Shown piece by piece: positions 59,805-64,000 of a stretch of 64,000 bases of DNA; within the stretch, counting starts at the first letter, position 1; every line of letters starts with the position of its first letter. Origin of the DNA: Symbiodinium natans (Eukaryota > Sar > Dinophyceae > Suessiales > Symbiodiniaceae). The translations under genes and the position numbers were made by a program. The stretch is from positions 1,290,692 through 1,354,691 of the forward strand of contig CAJNDS010002301.1 of the NCBI GenBank assembly GCA_905221605.1, in the 5' to 3' direction. The notes under the pieces are model-generated. The model was given only the letters and a program-made list of their open reading frames with translations. It was not told the origin of the DNA and did not search any database.

Positions 59805-60023
59805 AGCCCCAAACCCTAGGAACAAATCCAGCCTGGGTTGTAGATGTGCAGGGGTCCTAGAAGCGCAAGGGTCGTACAGCTGCGGTTTTGGCGCTTGCTA
59901 TCAGAAAAAGTGAGGGTTTAGGGTTTAGGGTTTAGGTCGAGGTTTTTGGGCGTTTAGGAACTGCTAACGAGAGGTCGAGTCTGCCCTTCAGAGCTACGCA
60001 GGATGCCCTACTTGCTGGTTCAG

Positions 60024-60138
60024 GGTACTTATTAACCAAATTATAGCTGTACTTATAAAAGACTTACAAGCCCCTTAAGTGCCCTAATATGGATATAATT
60101 CCAGTCATAAGTACAGTTATAACTGGTGAGTAGGTACC
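60024..60138. mobile_element. 115-bp MITE-like inverted repeat
   Basis: Arms of about 34 bases begin ggtacttattaacc and end 'ggtgagtaggtacc' with 'agctgtacttat' / 'ataagtacagtt' inside. About three quarters of the arm positions pair. Confidence 0.75.
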
Positions 60139-60274
60139 ATGGACCTCCAAGTAGAAGCCCTAGACCCTCCTCCTTTGCCTCAGGAGCCGGCCAGAGCAAC
60201 GTGGAAAGCTCGGTGTGGCAGAATCCGGGTTACTTTAAACCCCAAACCCGAACCCGAAGCCACCCTGATATAGC

Positions 60275-60372
60275 GGTCGGAATACCTAGCATTCCCTGAG
60301 GGTTCCTTTATAACTATACTATAATCGCCCCAAAAACCGTATTCTAATTAAGCAGGCCCCTATACATCCTGC
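60275..60372. mobile_element. Dispersed element H, copy 2
   Basis: Same order of blocks as 32,558-32,656 (ggtcggaata, attccct, actataat, ccccaaaa, ctaatta, cccctata), more diverged. Confidence 0.6.
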
Positions 60373-60658
60373 ACGCTTACATTCTATACGAAAATCTCAA
60401 TACCCAATTCTTCCATCGGGGTGAGCGCCGAGGAATCTTTCAACACATGGCATGGGTGCTTCAGGGCCCAGGGGTTTAAGGTTTAGAGTTACAGGGGTTT
60501 AGGGTTACAGGGGTTTCGGGTTTAGGGTTACAGGGGTTTAGGGTTTAGGGTTACAGGGGTTTAGGGTTTAGGGTTACAGGGGTTAGGGTGTAGGAGGTTT
60601 GGGAGGCAAGACGGAGTTGCAGCACCAAAAAGTCTCCAATCCACATCCTGCCACCCAG

Positions 60659-63250
60659 GTCGATAAGACGATCATCGTCCCCGGCCATTTGGTGGGCAAG
60701 ATCATAGGCGGGGATTTCTCGCCACAAGAATTACATCATCAAGAAGATCGGCACACCTAGGATTTCAGTCTCTTACAATATGAGACCCAAAGGCTCTCTA
60801 CTCCATCGGTTTCGGACTTAAGGTTTAGGGTTAGGGTTTAGGGTTTAGGGTCTAGGGTCTAGGGTCTAGGGTCTAGGGTTTAGGGTTTAGGGTTTAGGGT
60901 TGAGGGTTTAGGGTTTGGGGTTGAGGCCTTTCCCCCCAGCAGGCCCTGCCGGCGCGACCATCAAGAAGATGGCTGCGGACACTGGGGCGCAGATCAACAT
61001 GGACTCGGTGGTGCAGCCAGGCCCCTTCCTTTGTTAATTATTGTCCTGGCCCATGGGGGTTTAGGGTTTAGTGTTTAGGGTTTAGGGTTTAGGGTTTAGG
61101 GTTTTAATTATTGTCCAGTGATGCCTTCAAGCAGGTCAAGGGTGCTTGAATTTCCTTCTTAGTTTTGGGGGCCACGGGCCAGTTCTTTGGGAACTTTGAG
61201 GGTCCAGGCAAGTGCTCGGCTTGATTTTCGGGGCTCAGGCATTTGGGGGGGCTTAGGGTGCCAGGCTTAGGGTTATAGGCTTGAAGCCTTCAAGCTCCAG
61301 AGCACTTCAGAATATTTCGGTCACTTTTTTGTCTACTCTAGCAAGATGCCGGGGAGTCTAGGGGTTTGGGGCAGCTCAGCAGGTGGTGGCAAGGCAGTTG
61401 TGATCACGGCCGCTGACCCCACGGCCCGTGAGCGAGCGAAGGCTGCGAGAGACTCTTCTGACCTCCCTGAACCCTCTGAACTTCAAACCCCGCCCCAACT
61501 ATCACTCCTGCCGTGGGAAGGAGGAACCTGAAGTTACGACGCAGATACATAAATGTGCATGGAAGACATGAATAAGTTTGCTGATAAATATACATAATAA
61601 ATGCAAATAAATAAATAAATTTAGATGAACAAATAAATATGATATGTATATATATATATATATTTATTTATTGATTCATTTATGTCAATGCTGGAGGTCT
61701 CGGTGGCATTCAGGGCTGGGAGCTGCACAAGCGTTTAGGCTTCACAGGGCTCACATGTTCACAGATCTGGCGGGGTGGGGCTTGCAGTGTTTAGTGGGCT
61801 TCTTGGGTGTGTATATATATATATACATATATATATGTTTATGTATGTCATATTTATGTATACCATATCTATATATATATACATACTAGGGCCAAGTTTA
61901 AGGTTTCAGGTGTGGTGATAGGTTAGGCGGGTGCCCAAGCCAGCTCAGTGAGGCGACTGCAAGGTCCTCGTTCATGTGATTGCTTCGTCCCTAAACCCGA
62001 AGCCCTAAACCCTGAACCCTAAACCCTTAACCCTAAGCTCCTTGGCAGGCCCATGTGCAGAACTGGATCAAAGACAACCAGGCTCCCTGGGCAGAGCCAC
62101 AGCCCGGGGGTTTGGGGATTCTTTTGGAGTTTAAATTTAACAGGGTCAGAGTTTCTCACGGGCCTTCCCCAATTGTGCACGCACATGGGGACCCGAAACA
62201 CTAGCGTCGTCAGATCACAGGCCCGGATCTCTAAACCCAAACCCCCAAAGCCCAGAAGTTTTCGGGAAGTGTTGGTCTCTCCCGATTGCAGGGGTCCCCC
62301 CTTCGTGAGCTTACATGGCCTGAAGTCCTTCACCCTGAACCTACTATTGCTTACGAACCCCCCCCCCCCCCAAGAAAAAAAGACTCTTCCTTATAAGGGT
62401 AATATGGGGATTATCATATTCTATTCTTTTGGGGTTCTTAAGTAACTAGTAGGACCCCGAAACCCTAAACCCGGATTGTCCCTCCAGACTCCCGTGGGCG
62501 GCCCTGGGTACGGCGGAGGTGGCTTGTGCTGGCCTCACATGACCTTAGTAGTAGAGTAGGTAACCTTTAACCTCTTTTGGGTAATATTCCCCCTATAATC
62601 CCAAAGGTTAGCCTTTAAAACCCTAGGTACTGGACAACTAAGTAACCCACCTACCACTGCGGGGGGGGTACACTTGCAGCCTTCACGGCCTAGAGGCCTT
62701 TCTGCCCGACCTGCCCAGAATAAGATGAAAAAATAGAAGACAAAAAGGGACCGAATAGTGTGAATACGAACAATAGTATAAGTTCAATAGCCGTACAATA
62801 ATACGACGGCACCCCTACATAGAGTGACAGGGGCGTGCCTTGGTTGTCCCATTGCTTCGAGTAGCAGGGTTTAGGGTTTAGGGTTTAGGATTTAATTAGT
62901 CTAGGGTTAGTTCTCATCTCAAGCAGGATTATCGGAACCTCACAAACTTGGTGGTGTTGCTCTCGACGTTGGCGCGTGCCACCAGGTGGCCCTAAATATT
63001 CTGAGCCTGATAAATTGGAAAGGTCCTATAAAATTCTGAACCCGACGACTGGAAGGCCCTGCTCTCTAGAGCGACTTGCAAGGGTTTAGGGTTTAGGGTT
63101 TAGGGTTTAGGGTTTAGGGTTTAGGGTTTAGGGTTTAGGGTTTAGGGTTTAGGGTTGTCATACTTGGACCTGCCAAGGGGCGGCATGCAACCCATCGGTG
63201 GCATGGGCGGCAAAGGCGGCCCCTTGGGCGGAGGCCGGGGGATGGCTGGG
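60659..63250 (+). CDS. KH-domain, Gly-rich RNA-binding protein, partial
   Basis: Predicted nuclear or cytoplasmic RNA-binding protein of the hnRNP K/PCBP type. A KH domain is spread over three exons: 60,659 to about 60,710 (TIIVPGHLVGKIIGG), 60,943 to about 61,013 (AGATIKKMAADTGAQINMDS) and 61,383 to about 61,460 (KAVVITAADPTARERAKAAR). Joined, they give strand-helix-GxxG-helix-strand-strand-helix, with the first intron inside the GxxG loop region. Later exon-like pieces are 62,049 to about 62,106 (HVQNWIKDNQAPWAEPQP), 62,488 to about 62,532 (PVGGPGYGGGG) and 63,178 to about 63,250 (GGMQPIGGMGGKGGPLGGGR). The Gly-rich ones suit an RGG-like tail. A possible exon near 62,930-62,990 is uncertain. 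Start and stop codons were not found; the gene may continue past the window. Confidence 0.75.
60817..60925. repeat. TTTAGGG array in KH intron
   Basis: About 14 units including a block of TCTAGGG variants, ending shortly before the exon at 60,943. Confidence 0.9.
61560..62035. other. AT-rich intron with (TA)n tracts
   Basis: Contains AAAT tetramers (61,595-61,640) and three TA-rich tracts (61,646-61,668, 61,812-61,840, 61,868-61,885). No exon recognised. Confidence 0.5.
62545..62662. mobile_element. Possible MITE-like element
   Basis: Imperfect inverted arms ('gtagtagagtaggtaacc' against 'gtaacccacctaccactgc') and an inner pair 'cttttggg' / 'cccaaagg'. It starts about 15 bases after a KH-gene exon. 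Confidence 0.5.
63080..63155. repeat. TTTAGGG array
   Basis: About eleven perfect units. Confidence 0.95.
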
Positions 63251-63309
63251 ACTTATAGGGGCCTCAGCCCGAATCTTTCTCCCCTAAACTTTCGGGTCTA
63301 GGGCTGTAG

Positions 63310-63383
63310 GGTTAGGGTTCAGGGTTCAGGGTTTAGGGTTTAGGGTTTAGGGTTTAGGGTTTAGGGTTTAGGGTTTAGGGTCT
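63310..63383. repeat. TTTAGGG array
   Basis: About ten units, the first ones TTCAGGG. Confidence 0.95.
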
Positions 63384-64000
63384 TTACAGGCCCTAAAGTC
63401 AATGAGCCCCAATAGTCGTCTTCCTTGTGACCTGGGGTTTCGTCGGATTTCGCCCCCAGGTTTCGTGAATCCTCGGCTGACTGGGCATGATGGTCCGCAA
63501 TGATATGGTTGTGCGCTGTGCGTTCTCCCCCCCCCTCCCCCCCCCCCCCCCCCTCATGGTCTACGGTCTCCCCTAAACCAAACCAAAACCCTAAATAAGC
63601 CTGAATCCTAAACTCTAATCCCTAAACCGCCCTAAAACCTAAAACCAACCACAACCACACCACGGGGGGGGGGGGGGGGGGGGGGCGGGCTACCATCGTT
63701 TAGGGCTTTTAGGGTTTAGGGTTTAGGGGTAGGGTTGGGGCTTTTGTGGGCAGGGTTTAGGGTAGAGCGGCCACCATATAATCGACAAATTGGGCCCTAC
63801 CCGCCGCCCCTGTTGGGGAGGGTGCAGTGGTTTACAGGTAGTTTGAGTTGAGGGTGCGGATTTGTCGTGTCGTTCTGGGCTTGAACATGAGGGCTTTAGA
63901 GCTTTAGGGCTTTCCCCATTCCCGTCGCTTAAATCACAACTCTTTTCATTGAGGCCAACAGTAGCCATGTAGCCCTCCAACCCTAAACCCTGAACCCTAA
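63384..64000. other. Right end, no gene recognised
   Basis: Poly-C (about 63,526-63,553) and poly-G (63,665-63,685) tracts with variant telomere-like units. Ends in CCCTAAA repeat. Confidence 0.4.

Larger units (their letters stand above)
59805..60658. other. Spacer before the KH-domain gene
   Basis: Unique sequence with two MITE-like elements and a TTTAGGGTTACAGGGG array (about 60,470-60,590). An upstream exon of the KH gene could lie here but was not recognised. Confidence 0.4.

Noticed and set aside
59584-59913. Open frame crossing the 3' LTR
   Set aside because: It runs from the element tail through the LTR into flanking repeat, so it is a chance frame.

Overview
The window looks like nuclear DNA of a dinoflagellate; no species is claimed. 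Four things point that way. Arrays of the TTTAGGG heptamer (CCCTAAA on the other strand) are scattered through almost every kilobase. Genes are cut into very short exons, all readable on the + strand. Several exon ends only join in frame with GC or GA donor sites as well as GT. A large copia-type LTR retrotransposon carries accessory domains. I found no rRNA, tRNA, CRISPR array or bacterial-style operon.

Layout. 1-4.7 kb: repeats only (degenerate telomere-like DNA, a mosaic repeat at 1.1-3.05 kb, a 117-bp tandem repeat). 4.72-14.07 kb: a Gfo/Idh/MocA-family oxidoreductase in at least 14 exons, 5' end not found. 14.65-19.25 kb: unassigned exon-like pieces. 20.2-24.1 kb: a protein with two CCHC zinc knuckles, resembling branchpoint-binding protein SF1/BBP. 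26.2-33.2 kb: a multi-pass membrane protein. 33.9-44.8 kb: many small Pro/Ser-rich exon-like pieces, with a clear last exon ending at 44,828. 45.39 kb: another possible last exon. 46.12-59.80 kb: the complete retrotransposon. 60.66-63.25 kb: a KH-domain, Gly-rich RNA-binding protein.

Introns are built mainly of telomere-like heptamer arrays in both orientations and short inverted-repeat (MITE-like) elements in several families. Some of these sit within 5-30 bases of an exon edge, as expected for introner-type elements.

The retrotransposon is the outstanding object. It is about 13.7 kb long with LTRs of only 146 bp that differ at one base, and a 5-bp target duplication (ACCCG). It has a Gag-protease frame and a very long Pol frame with no usable ATG start. 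The two are linked by a GGGTTTT slippery heptamer, a 9-base spacer and a GC hairpin that holds the gag stop codon in its loop. After integrase, reverse transcriptase and RNase H, the same frame continues for about 1,780 residues. This extension contains a 2OG-Fe(II) dioxygenase-like domain, a cytosine-methyltransferase-like domain, an SGNH-hydrolase-like domain, a Tpt1/KptA RNA 2'-phosphotransferase-like domain, a zinc ribbon and a Trp/Ser/Arg-rich tail. It appears to be a selfish element carrying a nucleic-acid modification and processing kit. All domain calls are by-eye motif readings.
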